Shown piece by piece: positions 40,501-52,016 of a stretch of 64,000 nt of DNA. The stretch is taken from assembly GCA_037013495.1 (NCBI GenBank), contig CM072810.1:54360843-54424842 (forward strand), in the 5' to 3' direction. The notes under the pieces are model-generated. The model ran no database searches, had not been told where the DNA came from, and was given only the letters and a program-made list of their open reading frames with translations. A program made the position numbers and the translations under genes. Source of the DNA: Hippophae tibetana. Its lineage: Eukaryota; Streptophyta; Magnoliopsida; Rosales; Elaeagnaceae. How positions within the stretch are numbered: the first letter of the stretch is position 1; each line of letters opens with the position of its first letter.

Positions 40501-41699
40501 CACACCAAGTCACGAGGATGTTTTCCCCCATGAACGACACAAGTCATTCTAAATGACCCTTGGAAACAACATTGAAAGGTTACCCACAACAACGTGCCCA
40601 GGGATGGTACTTACCTGGGTTGCGTCATTCCGTCTCTTTTAAGGCAAATTCATCTCGAACGTTGGTTTTTATTGGATTCGAACCTGATCTCATGTTTTGC
40701 TACCAAACATATGAAAAATAGCTAATCCTTCCTCCCTAAAGCTTAAGTATTCAATTCGGAACGCTTGAACTGTCGCACTTATTCCTCGTTCAAAGCTCAC
40801 ACCAAGTCACGAGAATGTTTCCCCACATGCATGACAAAAGTCATTCTAAATGACCCTTGGAAACAACATAGAAAGGTTACCTATAACAACGTGCCCAGGG
40901 ATGGTACTTACCTCGGTTGCGTCATTCCGTCTCTTTAAAGGGAAATTCATCTCAAACTTGGGTTTTTATTGGATTCGAACCTGAGATCATGTTTTGATAC
41001 CAAACATATGAAAAATAGCTAATCCTTCCTTCCTAAAGCTTAAGCTTTCAATTCGGGACGCTTGAACTGTCACACCTATTCCTCGTTCAAAGCTCACACC
41101 AAGTCACGAGAATGTTTCCCCACATGTATGACACAAGTCATTCTAAATAACCCTTGGAAACAACATTGAAAGGTTACCCACAACAACGATCCCAGGGATG
41201 GTACTTACCTGGGTTGCGTAATTCCGTCTCTTTTAAGGGAAATGCATCTCGAACTTGGGTTTTTATGGGATTCCAACCTGAGATCATGTTTTGATAACAA
41301 ACATACGAAAAATAGCTTATCCTTCCTACCTAAAGCTTAAAATTTAAATACGGGACACTTGAACTGTCACACTTAATCCTCGTTCAAAGCTCACACGATG
41401 TCACGAGAATGTTTCCCCACATGCACGACACAAGTCATTCTAAATGACCCTTGGAAACAACATAAAAAGGTTACCTACAACAACGAGCGCGGGGATGGTA
41501 CTTACCTCGGTTGCATCATTCCGTCTCTTTTAAGGCAAATTCATCTCGAACTTGTGCTTTTATGGGATTCGAGCCTGAGATAATGTTTTGATACCAAACA
41601 TAGGAAAAATAGCTAATCCTTCCTCCCTAAATCTTAAGCTTTCAATACGGGATGCTTGAACTATCATACTTAATCCTCGTTCAAAGCTCACACCAAGTC
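37543..41699 (+). repeat. Domain C HOR copy 2 (14 monomers, 4157 bp)
   Basis: Same order as copy 1 with a constant shift of 4453-4454 bp up to about 40512. It then loses one monomer (296 bp). The monomer at about 40512-40800 begins like copy 1's GTGCCCAGG monomer at 36058 and ends like its next neighbour, so it is a fusion of two adjacent monomers. By eye the rest is about 99% identical to copy 1. Confidence 0.87.
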
Positions 41700-41761
41700 A
41701 CGAGGATGTTTTCCCCCATGAACGACACTAGTCATTCTAAATGACCCTTGGAAAAAAGATA
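41700..41761 (+). repeat. Start of a third domain C unit, cut short
   Basis: The GAACGACACTAGTC marker and GGAAAAAAGATAG of domain C units recur, but after GACCCGAGGG the sequence takes the ACCTGGGTTGCG path of another monomer. Domain C stops here and the 1188-bp repeat begins. Confidence 0.7.
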
Positions 41762-42949
41762 GAAAGGTTACCCACAACAACGACCCGAGGGATGGTACTT
41801 ACCTGGGTTGCGTCATTCCGTCTCTTTTAAGGCAAATTCATCTCGAACTTGTGCTTTTATGGGATTCGTGCCTGAGATAATGTTTTGAAACAGAACATAG
41901 GAAAAATAGCTAATCCTTCCTCACTAAAGCTTAAGCTTTCAATACGGGACGCTTGAACTGTCACACTTAATCCTCGTTCAAAGCTCACACAAAGTCACGA
42001 GGATGTTTTCCCCCATGAACGACACAAGTCATTCTAAATGACTCTTGGAAACAACATTGAAAGGTTACCCACAACAACGTGTCCAGGGATGGTACTTACC
42101 TCGGTTGCGTCATTCCATCTCTTTAAAGGGAAATTCATCTCGAACTTGGGTTTTTATTGGATTCGAACCTGAGATCATGTTTTGGTACCAAATATATGAA
42201 AAATAGCTAATACTTCCTACCTAAAGCTTAAGTATACAATTCGGAACGCTTGAACTGTCACACTTATTCCTCGTTCAAAGCTCACACCAAGTCACGAGAA
42301 TGTTTCCCCACATGCATGACACAAGTCATTCTAAATGACCCTTGGAAAAAACATAGAAAGGTTACCTATAACAACGTGCCCAGGGATGGTACTTACCTCG
42401 GTTGCGTCATTCCGTCTCTTTAAAGGGAAATTCATCTCAAACTTAGGTTTTTATTGGATTCGAACCTGAGATCATGTTTTGATACCAAACAAATGAAAAA
42501 TTGCTAATCCTTCCTTCCTAAAGCTTAAGCTTTCAATTCGAGACGCTTGAACTGTCACACCTATTCCTCGTTCAAAGCTCACACCAAGTCACGAGGATGT
42601 TTTCCCCCATGAACGACACAAGTCATTCTAAATGACCATTGGAAAAAACATAGAAAGGTTACCCACAAAAACGACCCGAGGGATGGTATTTACCTTGGTT
42701 GCGTTATTCCGTCTCTTATAAGGGAAATTCATCTCGAACTTGGGTTTTTATACGATTCGAACCCGAGATCATGTTTTGATACCAAACATAAGAAAAATAG
42801 CTAATCCTTCCTACCTAAAGCTTAAGCTTTCAATACGGGACACTTTAACTATCGCACTTAATCCTCGTTCAAAGCTTACACCAAGTCACGAGAATGTTTC
42901 CCCCCATGCACGACACAAGTCATACTAAATGACCATTGGAAAAAAGATA
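41762..42949 (+). repeat. Domain D HOR copy 1 (4 monomers, 1188 bp)
   Basis: Four monomers, exactly 4x297. The marker CTCACACAAAGTCACGAGG (41985) with GACTCTTGG recurs 1188 bp later. The monomers are the GAAACAGAACAT class, the TTGGTACC class, the CATGCATGACAC class and the ACCCACAAAAACG class. Confidence 0.85.
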
Positions 42950-43927
42950 GAAAGGTTACCCACAACAACGACCCGAGGGATGGTACTTACTTGGGTTGCG
43001 TCATTCCGTCTCTTTTAAGGCAAATTCATCTCGAACTTGTGCTTTTATGGGATTCGAGCCTGAGATAATGTTTTGAAACAGAACATAGGAAAAATAGCTA
43101 ATCCTTCCTCACTAAAGCTTAAGCTTTCAATACGGGACGCTTGAACTGTCACACTTAATCCTCGTTCAAAGCTCACACAAAGTCACGAGGATGTTTTCCC
43201 CCATGAACGACACAAGTCATTCTAAATGACTCTTGGAAACAACATTGAAAGGTTATCCACAACAACGTGCCCAGGGATGGTACTTACCTCGGTTGCGTCA
43301 TTCCATCTCTTTAAAGGGAAATTCATCTCGAACTTGGGTTTTTATTGGATTCGAACCTGAGATCATGTTTTGGTACCAAATATATGAAAAATAGCTAATC
43401 CTTCCTACCTAAAGCTTAAGTATTCAATTCGGAACGCTTGAACTGTCACACTTATTCCTTGTTCAAAGCTCACACCAAGTCACGAGAATGTTTCCCCACA
43501 TGCATGACACAAGTCATTCTAAATGACCCTTGGAAACAACATAGAAAGGTTACCTATAACAACGTGCACAGGAATGGTACTTACCTCGGTTGCGTCATTC
43601 CGTCTCTTTAAAGGGAAATTCATCTCAAACTTGGGTTTTTATTGGATTCGAACCTGAGATCATGTTTTGATACCAAACATATGAAAAATTGCTAATCCTT
43701 CCTTCCTAAAGCTTAAGCTTTCAATTCGAGACGCTTGAACTGTCACACCTATTCCTCGTTCAAAGCTCACACCAAGTCACGAGGATGTTTTCCCCCATGA
43801 ACGACACAAGTCATTCTAAATGACCATTGGAAAAAACATAGAAAGGTTACCCACAAAAACGACCCGAGGGATGGTATTTACCTTGGTTGCGTTATTCCGT
43901 CTCTTATAAGGGAAATTCATCTCGAAC
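42950..43927 (+). repeat. Domain D HOR copy 2 (partial, about 978 bp)
   Basis: It repeats the preceding unit at a shift of 1188 bp, through the ACCCACAAAAACG monomer, until about 43927. There the first copy has GGGTTTTTATACG and this one has GTGCTTTTATGGG. The following 150 bp link to the 888-bp triplets. Confidence 0.82.
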
Positions 43928-44075
43928 TTGTGCTTTTATGGGATTCGAGCCTGAGATAATGTTTTGATACCAAACATAGGAAAAATAGCTAATCCTTCCT
44001 CCCTAAATCTTAAGCTTTCAATACGGGATGCTTGAACTATCATACTTAATCCTCGTTCAAAGCTCACACCAAGTC

Positions 44076-44963
44076 ACGAGGATGTTTTCCCCATGAACGA
44101 CACAAGTCATTCTAAATGACCCTTGGAAACAACATTGAAAGGTTACCCACAACAACGTGCCCAGGGATGGTACTTACCTCGGTTGCGTCATTCCATCTCT
44201 TTAAAGGGAAATTCATCTCGAACTTGGGTTTTTATTGGATTCGAACCTAAGATCATGTTTTGGTACCAAACATATGAAAAATAGCTAATCCTTCCTACCT
44301 AAAGCTTAAGTATTCAATTCGGAACGCTTGAACTGTCACACTTATTCCTCGTTCAAAGCTCACACCAAGTCACGAGAATGTTTCCCCACATGCATGACAC
44401 AAGTCATTCTAAATGACCCTTGGAAACAACATAGAAAGGTTACCTATAACAACGTGCCCAGCGATGGTACTTACCTCGATTGCATCATTCCGTCTCTTTT
44501 AAGTGAAATTCATATCGAACTTGTGTTTTTATACGATTCGAACCTGAGATCGTGTTTTGATACCAAACATAGGAAAAATAGCTAATCTTTCCTTCCTAAA
44601 GCTTAAGCTTTCAATACGGGACACTTTAACTATCGCACTTAATCCTCGTTCAAAGCTCACACCAAGTCACGAGAATGTTTCCCCCCATGAACGACACAAG
44701 TCATTCTAAATGACCCTTGGAAACAACATTGAAAGGTGGTACAACAACGACCCGAGGGATGGTACTTACCTGGGTTGCGTCATTCCGTCTCTTTTAAGGC
44801 AAATTCATCTCGAACTTGTGCTTTTATGGGATTCGAGTATGAGATAATGTTTTGAAACAGAACATAGGAAAAATAGCTAATACTTCCACACTAAAGCTTA
44901 AGCTTTCAATACGGGACGCTTGAACTGTCACACTTAATCCTCGTTCAAAGCTCACACCAAGTC
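44076..44963 (+). repeat. Domain E triplet copy 1 (3 monomers, 888 bp)
   Basis: Phased at ACGAGGATGTTTTCCCCATG, where the C run is one base short. Order: GTGCCCAGGG monomer with TTGGTACC, CATGCATGACAC monomer with GCGATGG and TTTTTATACG, then the GAAACAGAACAT monomer, which has a local change to GAAAGGTGGTACAAC near 44733. Confidence 0.85.
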
Positions 44964-45577
44964 ACGAGGATGTTTTCCCCATGAACGACACAAGTCATTC
45001 TAAATGACCCTTGGAAACAACATTGAAAGGTTACCCACAACAACGTGCCCAGGGATGGTACTTACCTCGGTTGCGTCATTCTATCTCTTTAAAGGGAAAT
45101 TCATCTCGAACTTGGGTTTTTATTGGATTCGAACCTGAGATCATGTTTTGGTACCAAACATATGAAAAATAGCTAATCCTTCCTACCTAAAGCTTAAGTA
45201 TTCAATTCGGAACGCTTGAACTGTCACACTTATTCCTCGTTCAAAGCTCACACCAAGTCACGAGAATGTTTCCCCACATGCATGACACAAGTCATTCTAA
45301 ATGACCCTTGGAAACAACATAGAAAGGTTACCTATAACAACGTGCCCAGCGATGGTACTTACCTCGGTTGCATCATTCCGTCTCTTTTAAGTGAAATTCA
45401 TATCGAACTTGTGTTTTTATACGATTCGAACCTGAGATCGTGTTTTGATACCAAACATAGGAAAAATAGCTAATCTTTCCTTCCTAAAGCTGAAGCTTTC
45501 AATACGGGACACTTTAACTATCGCACTTAATCCTCGTTCAAAGCTCACACCAAGTCACGAGAATGTTTCCCCCCATG
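44964..45577 (+). repeat. Domain E triplet copy 2 (partial)
   Basis: It repeats the previous unit at a shift of 888 bp for about two monomers. The match ends at the C-rich run near 45577, where copy 1 continues CATGAACG and this copy CATGCACG. From here the sequence follows the 9497-bp super-repeat instead. Confidence 0.82.
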
Positions 45578-46042
45578 CACGACACAAGTCATTCTAAATG
45601 ACCATTGGAAAAAACATAGAAAGGTTACCCACAAAAACGACCCGAGGGATGGTATTTACCTTGGTTGCGTTATTCCGTCTCTTATAAGGGAAATTCATCT
45701 CGAACTTGTGCTTTTATGGGATTCAAGCCTGAGATAATGTTTTGATACCAAACATAGGAAAAATAGCTAATCCTTCCTTCCTAAATCTTAAGCTTTCAAT
45801 ACGGGATGCTTGACCTATCATACTTAATCCTCGTTCAAAGCTCACACCAAGTCACGAGGATGTTTTCCCCCATGAACGACAAAAGTCATTCTAAATGACC
45901 CTTGGAAACAACATTGAAAGGTTACCCACAACAACGACCCGAGGGATGGTACTTACCTGGGTTGCGTCATTCCGTCTCTTTTAAGGCAAATTCATCTCGA
46001 ACTTGTGCTTTTATGGTATTCGAATCTGAGATAATGTTTTGA

Positions 46043-46212
46043 TACAGAACATATGAAAAATAGCTAATCCTTACTCACTAAAGCTTAAGCTTTCAATACG
46101 GGACGCTTGAACTGTCACAATTAATCCTCGGTTGCATCATTCCGTCTCTTTTAAGGGAAATTCATCTCAAACTTGGCTTTTTATTGGATTCGAACCTGAG
46201 ATCATGTTTTGA
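46043..46212 (+). repeat. Partial monomer of about 170 bp
   Basis: At about 46130 the sequence passes from TTAATCCTCG directly to GTTGCATCATTCC. About 127 bp, from the end of the TCCTCG block to the start of the GTTGC block, are missing. The spacing agrees: corrected for phase, the markers at 45216 and 46613 are 1358 bp apart, which is 4x297+170. The limits given are approximate, centred on the junction. Confidence 0.8.
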
Positions 46213-48396
46213 TACCAAACATATGAAAAATAGCTAATCCTTCCTACCTAAAGCTTAAGCATTCAATTCGGGACACTTGAACAGTCACACTTATTCCTCG
46301 TTCAAAGCTCACACCAAGTCACGAGAATGTTTCCCCACATGTATGACACAAGTAATTCTAAATAACCCTTGGAAACAACATTGAAAGGTTACCCACAACA
46401 ACGAGCCCAGCGATGGTGCTTACCTGGGTTGCGTAATTCCATCTCTTTTAAGGGAAATTCATCTCGAACTTGGGTTTTTATGGGATTCCAACCTGAGATC
46501 ATGTTTTGATAACAAACATACGAAAAATAGCTTATCCTTCCTACCTAAAGCTTAAAATTTAAATACGGGACACTTGAACTGTCACACTTAATCCTCGTTC
46601 AAAGCTCACACCATGTCACGAGAATGTTTCCCCACATGCACGACACAAGTCATTCTAAATGACCTTTGGAAACAACATAAAAAGGTTACCTACAACAACG
46701 AGCGCAGGGATGGTACTTACCTCGGTTGCATCATTCCGTCTCTTTTAAGGGAAATTCATATCAAATTTGGGTTTTTATGCGATTCGAACCCGAGATCATG
46801 TTTTGATACCAAACATAGGAAAAATAGCTAATCCTTCCTACCTAAAGCTTAAGCTTTCAATACGGGACACTTTAACTATCGCACTTAATCCTCGTTCAAA
46901 GCTCACACCAAATCACGAGAATGTTTCCCCCCATGCACGACACAAGTCTTTCTAAATGACCATTAGAAAAAACATAGAAAGGTTACCCACAAAAACGACC
47001 CGAGGGATGGTATTTACCTTGGTTGCGTTATTCCGTCTCTTATAAGGGAAATTCATCTCAAACTTGTGCTTTTATGGGATTCGAGCCTGAGATAATGTTT
47101 TGATACCAAACATAGGAAAAATAGCTAATCCTTCCTCCCTAAATCTTAAGCTTTCAATACGGGATGCTTGAACTATCACACTTAATCGTCGTTCAAAGCT
47201 CACACCAAGTCACGAGGATGTTTTCCCCCATGAACAACACAAGTCATTCTAAATGAACCTTGGAAACAACATTGAAAGGTTACCAACAACAACGAGCCAG
47301 GGATGGTACTTACCTGGGTTGCGTCATTCCGTCTCTTTTAAGGCAAATTCATCTCGAACTTGTGCTTTTATGGGATTCGAGCCTGAGATAATGTTTTGAA
47401 ACAGAACATAGGAAAAATAGCTAATCCTTCCTACCTAAAGCTTAAGCTTTCAATTCGGGACGCTTGAACTGTCACACTTAATCCTCGTTCAAAGCTCACT
47501 CCATGTCACAAGGATGTTACCTGCCATGCACCACACAAGTCATTCTAAATGACCCTTGGAAACAACATAAAAAGGTTACCTACAACAACGTGTCCAGGGA
47601 TGGTACTTACCTCGGTTGCGTCATTCCGTCTCTTTTAAGGGAAATTCATCTCGAGCTTGGGTTTTTATTGGATTCGAACCTGAGATCATGTTTTGATACC
47701 AAATATATGAAAAATAGCTAATCCTTCCTACCGAAAGCTTAAGTATTCAATTCGGGACGCTTGAACTGTCACACTTATTCCTCGTTCAAAGCTTACACCA
47801 AGTCACGAGAATGTTACCTCCCATGTACCACACAAGTCATTCTAAATGATCCTTGGAAAGAACATAAAAAGGTTACCCACAACAACTAGCCCAGGAATGG
47901 TACTTACCTCGTTTGCATCATTCCGTCTCTTTTAAGGGAAATTCATATCGAACTTGGGTTTTTATGCGATTCGAACCTGAGATCATGTTTTGATACCAAA
48001 CATATGAAAAATTGCTAATCCTTCCTTCCTAAAGCTTAAGCTTTGAATTCGGGACGCTTGAACTGTCACACCTATTCCTCGTTCAAAGCTCACACCAAGT
48101 CGCGAGGATGTTTTCCCCCATGAACGACACAAGTCATTCTAAATGACCATTGGAAAAAACATAGAAAGGTTACCCACAAAAACGACCCCGAGGGATGGTA
48201 TTTACCTTGGTTGCGTTATTCCGTCTCTTATAAGGGAAATTCATCTCAAACTTGTGCTTTTATGGGATTCGAGCCTGAGATAATGTTTTGATACCAAACA
48301 TAGGAAAAATAGCTAATCCTTCCTCCCTAAATCTTAAGCTTTAAATACGGGATGCTTGAACTATCACACTTAATCGTCGTTCAAAGCTCACACCAA

Positions 48397-48461
48397 GTCA
48401 CGAGGATGTTTTCCCCCATGAACGACACAAGTCATTCTAAATGACCCTTGGAAAGAACATA
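48397..48461 (+). repeat. 65-bp partial monomer (first of four)
   Basis: GTCACGAGG to GAACATA, followed at once by GTCACGAGAATG of the next monomer. Only the C-rich run and the GTCATT dyad part of a monomer are present. The same break is found at 52975, 58254 and 58616. Confidence 0.85.
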
Positions 48462-49057
48462 GTCACGAGAATGTTTCCCCACATGCATGACACAAGTCAT
48501 TCTAAATGACCCTTGGAAACAACATAGAAAGCTTACCTATAACAACGTGCCCAGGGATGGTACTTACCTCGATTGCGTCATTCCGTCTCTTTTAAGGCAA
48601 ATTCATCTCGAACTTGGGTTTTTATTGGATTCGAACCTGAGATCATGTTTTGATACCAAACATAGGAAAAATAGCTAATCCTTCCTCCCTAAAGCTTAAG
48701 CTTTCAATACGGGACGCTTGAACTATCACCCTTAATCCTCGTTCAAAGCTCACACCAAGTCACGAGGATGTTTTCCCCATGAACGACACAAGTCATTCTA
48801 AATGACCCTTGGAAACAACATTGAAACGTTACCCACAACAACGACCCGAGGGATGGTACTTACCTGGGTTGCGTCATTCCGTCTCTTTTAAGGCAAATTC
48901 ATCTCGAACTTGTGCTTTTATGGGATTCAAGCCTGAGATAATGTTTTGAAACAGAACATAGGAAAAATAGCTAATCCTTCCTCACTAAAGCTTAAGCTTT
49001 CAATACGGGACGCTTGAACTGTCACACTTAATCCTCGTTCAAAGCTCACACCAAGTC

Positions 49058-51722
49058 ACGAGGATGTTTTCCCCCATGAACGACACAAGTCATTCTAAAT
49101 GACTCTTGGAAACAACATTGAAAGGTTACCCACAACAACGTGCCCAGGGATGGTACTTACCTCGGTTGCGTCATTCCATCTCTTTAAAGGAAAATTCATC
49201 TCGAACTTGGGTTTTTATTGGATTCGAACCTGAGATCATGTTTTGGTACCAAATATATGAAAAATAGCTAATCCTTCCTACCTAAAGCTTAAGTATTCAA
49301 TTCGGAACGCTTGAACTGTCACACTTATTCCTCGTTCAAAGCTCACACCAAGTCACGAGAATGTTTCCCCACATGCATGACACATGTCATTCTAAATGAC
49401 CCTTGGAAACAACATAGAAAGGTTACCTATAACAACGTGCCCAGGGATGGTACTTACCTCGTTGCGTCATTCCGATTCTTTAAAGGGAAATTCATCTCAA
49501 ACTTGGGTTTTTATTGGATTCGAACCTGAGATCATGTTTTGATACCAAACATAGGAAAAATAGCTAATCCTTCCTCCCTAAAGCTTAAGCTTTCAATACG
49601 GGACGCTTGAACTATCACCCTTAATCCTCGTTCAAAGCTCACACCAAGTCACGAGGATGTTTTCCCCATGAACGACACAAGTCATTCTAAATGACCCTTG
49701 GAAACAACATTGAAACGTTACCCACAACAACGACCCGAGGGATGGTACTTACCTGGGTTGCGTCATTCCGTCTCTTTTAAGGCAAATTCATTACGAACTT
49801 GTGCTTTTATGGGATTCGAGCCTGAGATAATGTTTTGAAACAGAACATAGGAAAAATAGCTAATCCTTCCTCACTAAAGCTTAAGCTTTCAATACGGGAC
49901 GCTTGAACTGTCACACTTAATCCTCGTTCAAAGCTCACACCAAGTCACGAGGATGTTTTCCCCATGAACGACACAAGTCATTCTAAATGACCCTTGGAAA
50001 CAACATTGAAAGGTTACCCACAACAACGTGCCCAGGGATGGTACTTACCTCGGTTGCGTCATTCCATCTCTTTAAAGGAAAATTCATCTCGAACTTGGGT
50101 TTTTATTGGATTCGAACCTGAGATCATGTTTTGGTACCAAATATATGAAAAATAGCTAATCCTTCCTACCTAAAGCTTAAGTATTCAATTCGGAACGCTT
50201 GAACTGTCACACTTATTCCTCGTTCAAAGCTCACACCAAGTCACGAGAATGTTTCCCCACATGCATGACACATGTCATTCTAAATGACCCTTGGAAACAA
50301 CATAGAAAGGTTACCTATAACAACGTGCCCAGGGATGGTACTTACCTCGTTGCGTCATTCCGATTCTTTAAAGGGAAATTCATCTCAAACTTGGGTTTTT
50401 ATTGGATTCGAACCTGAGATCATGTTTTGATACCAAACATAGGAAAAATAGCTAATCCTTCCTCCCTAAAGCTTAAGCTTTCAATACGGGACGCTTGAAC
50501 TATCACCCTTAATCCTCGTTCAAAGCTCACACCAAGTCACGAGGATGTTTTCCCCATGAACGACACAAGTCATTCTAAATGACCCTTGGAAACAACATTG
50601 AAACGTTACCCACAACAACGACCCGAGGGATGGTACTTACCTGGGTTGCGTCATTCCGTCTCTTTTAAGGCAAATTCATTACGAACTTGTGCTTTTATGG
50701 GATTCGAGCCTGAGATAATGTTTTGAAACAGAACATAGGAAAAATAGCTAATCCTTCCTCACTAAAGCTTAAGCTTTCAATACGGGACGCTTGAACTGTC
50801 ACACTTAATCCTCGTTCAAAGCTCACACCAAGTCACGAGGATGTTTTCCCCATGAACGACACAAGTCATTCTAAATGACCCTTGGAAACAACATTGAAAG
50901 GTTACCCACAACAACGTGCCCAGGGATGGTACTTACCTCGGTTGCGTCATTCCATCTCTTTAAAGGGAAATTCATCTCGAACTTGGGTTTTTATTGGATT
51001 CGAACCTGAGATCATGTTTTGGTACCAAACATATGAAAAATAGCTAATCCTTCTTACCTAAAGCTTAAGTATTCAATTCGGAACGCTTGAACTGTCACAC
51101 TTATTCCTCGTTCAAAGCTCACACCAAGTCACGAGAATGTTTCCCCACATGCATGACACAAGTCATTCTAAATGACCCTTGGAAACAACATAGAAAGGTT
51201 ACCTATAACAACGTGCCCAGGGATGGTACTTACCTCGGTTGCATCATTCCGTCTCTTTTAAGGGAAATTCATATCGAACTTGTGTTTTTATACGATTCGA
51301 ACCTGAGATCGTGTTTTGATACCAAACATAGGAAAAATAGCTAATCGTTCCTTCCTAAAGCTTAAGCTTTCAATATTGGACACTTTAACTATCGCACTTA
51401 ATCCTCGTTCAAAGCTCACACCAAGTCACGAGAATGTTTCCCCCCATGCACGACACAAGTCATTCTAAATGACCATTGGAAAAAACATAGAAAGGTTACC
51501 CACAAAAACGACCCGAGGGATGGTATTTACCTTGGTTGCGTTATTCCGTCTCTTATAAGGGAAATTCATCTCGAACTTGTGCTTTTATGGGATTCGAGCA
51601 TGAGATAATGTTTTGATACCAAACATAGGAAAAATAGCTAATCCTTCCTCCCTAAATCTTAAGCTTTCAATACGGGATGCTTGACCTATCATACTTAATC
51701 CTCGTTGAAAGCTCACACCAAG
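49058..51722 (+). repeat. Three consecutive 888-bp triplets inside domain G copy 1
   Basis: The order GTGCCCAGGG/TTGGTACC monomer, CATGCATGACAC monomer, GACCCGAGGG/GAAACAGAACAT monomer repeats with starts at 49058, 49947 and 50835. The first two share ACACATGTCATT, CTCGTTGCGTC and CCGATTCTTT. The third has the older form and a different last monomer. The first triplet carries GACTCTTGG, the others GACCCTTGG. Confidence 0.85.
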
Positions 51723-52016
51723 TCACGAGGATGTTTTCCCCCATGAACGACAAAAGTCATTCTAAATGACCCTTGGAAACAACATTGAAAGGGTACCCAC
51801 AACAACGACCCGAGGGATGGTACTTACCTGGTTTGCGTCATTCCGTCTTTTTTAAGGCAAATTCATCTCGAACTTGTGCTTTTATGGGATTCGAATCTGA
51901 GATAATGTTTTGATACAGAACATATGAAAAATAGCTAATCCTTACTCACTAAAGCTTAAGCTTTCAATACGGGACGCTTGAACTGTCACACTTAATCCTC
52001 GTTCAAAGCTCACTCC

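Larger units (their letters stand above)
44964..47502 (+). repeat. Left copy of 9497-bp super-repeat segment
   Basis: Markers at 45216, 46613 and 46767 reappear at 54713, 56110 and 56265, a shift of 9497-9498 bp. The segment includes a 170-bp partial monomer (junction near 46130), the CTTAAAATTTAAATACGG monomer and the AACCCGAGATC monomer. Single substitutions separate the two copies. Confidence 0.85.
47503..52016 (+). repeat. Domain G HOR copy 1 (4514 bp)
   Basis: Starts at ATGTCACAAGGATG before TTACCTGCCATG. It holds about 15 monomers plus one 65-bp partial monomer. Three successive versions of the 888-bp triplet lie inside it, starting at 49058, 49947 and 50835. Markers at 47503, 48487 and 49311 recur at 52017, 53001 and 53825, a constant shift of 4514 bp. 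Confidence 0.9.

Noticed and set aside
9749-41699. Common origin of the two 15-mer HORs (domains B and C)
   Set aside because: The number of monomers agrees, but class order and diagnostic variants differ. The 288-bp monomer of B is absent from C, and the TTGGTACC class of C is absent from B.
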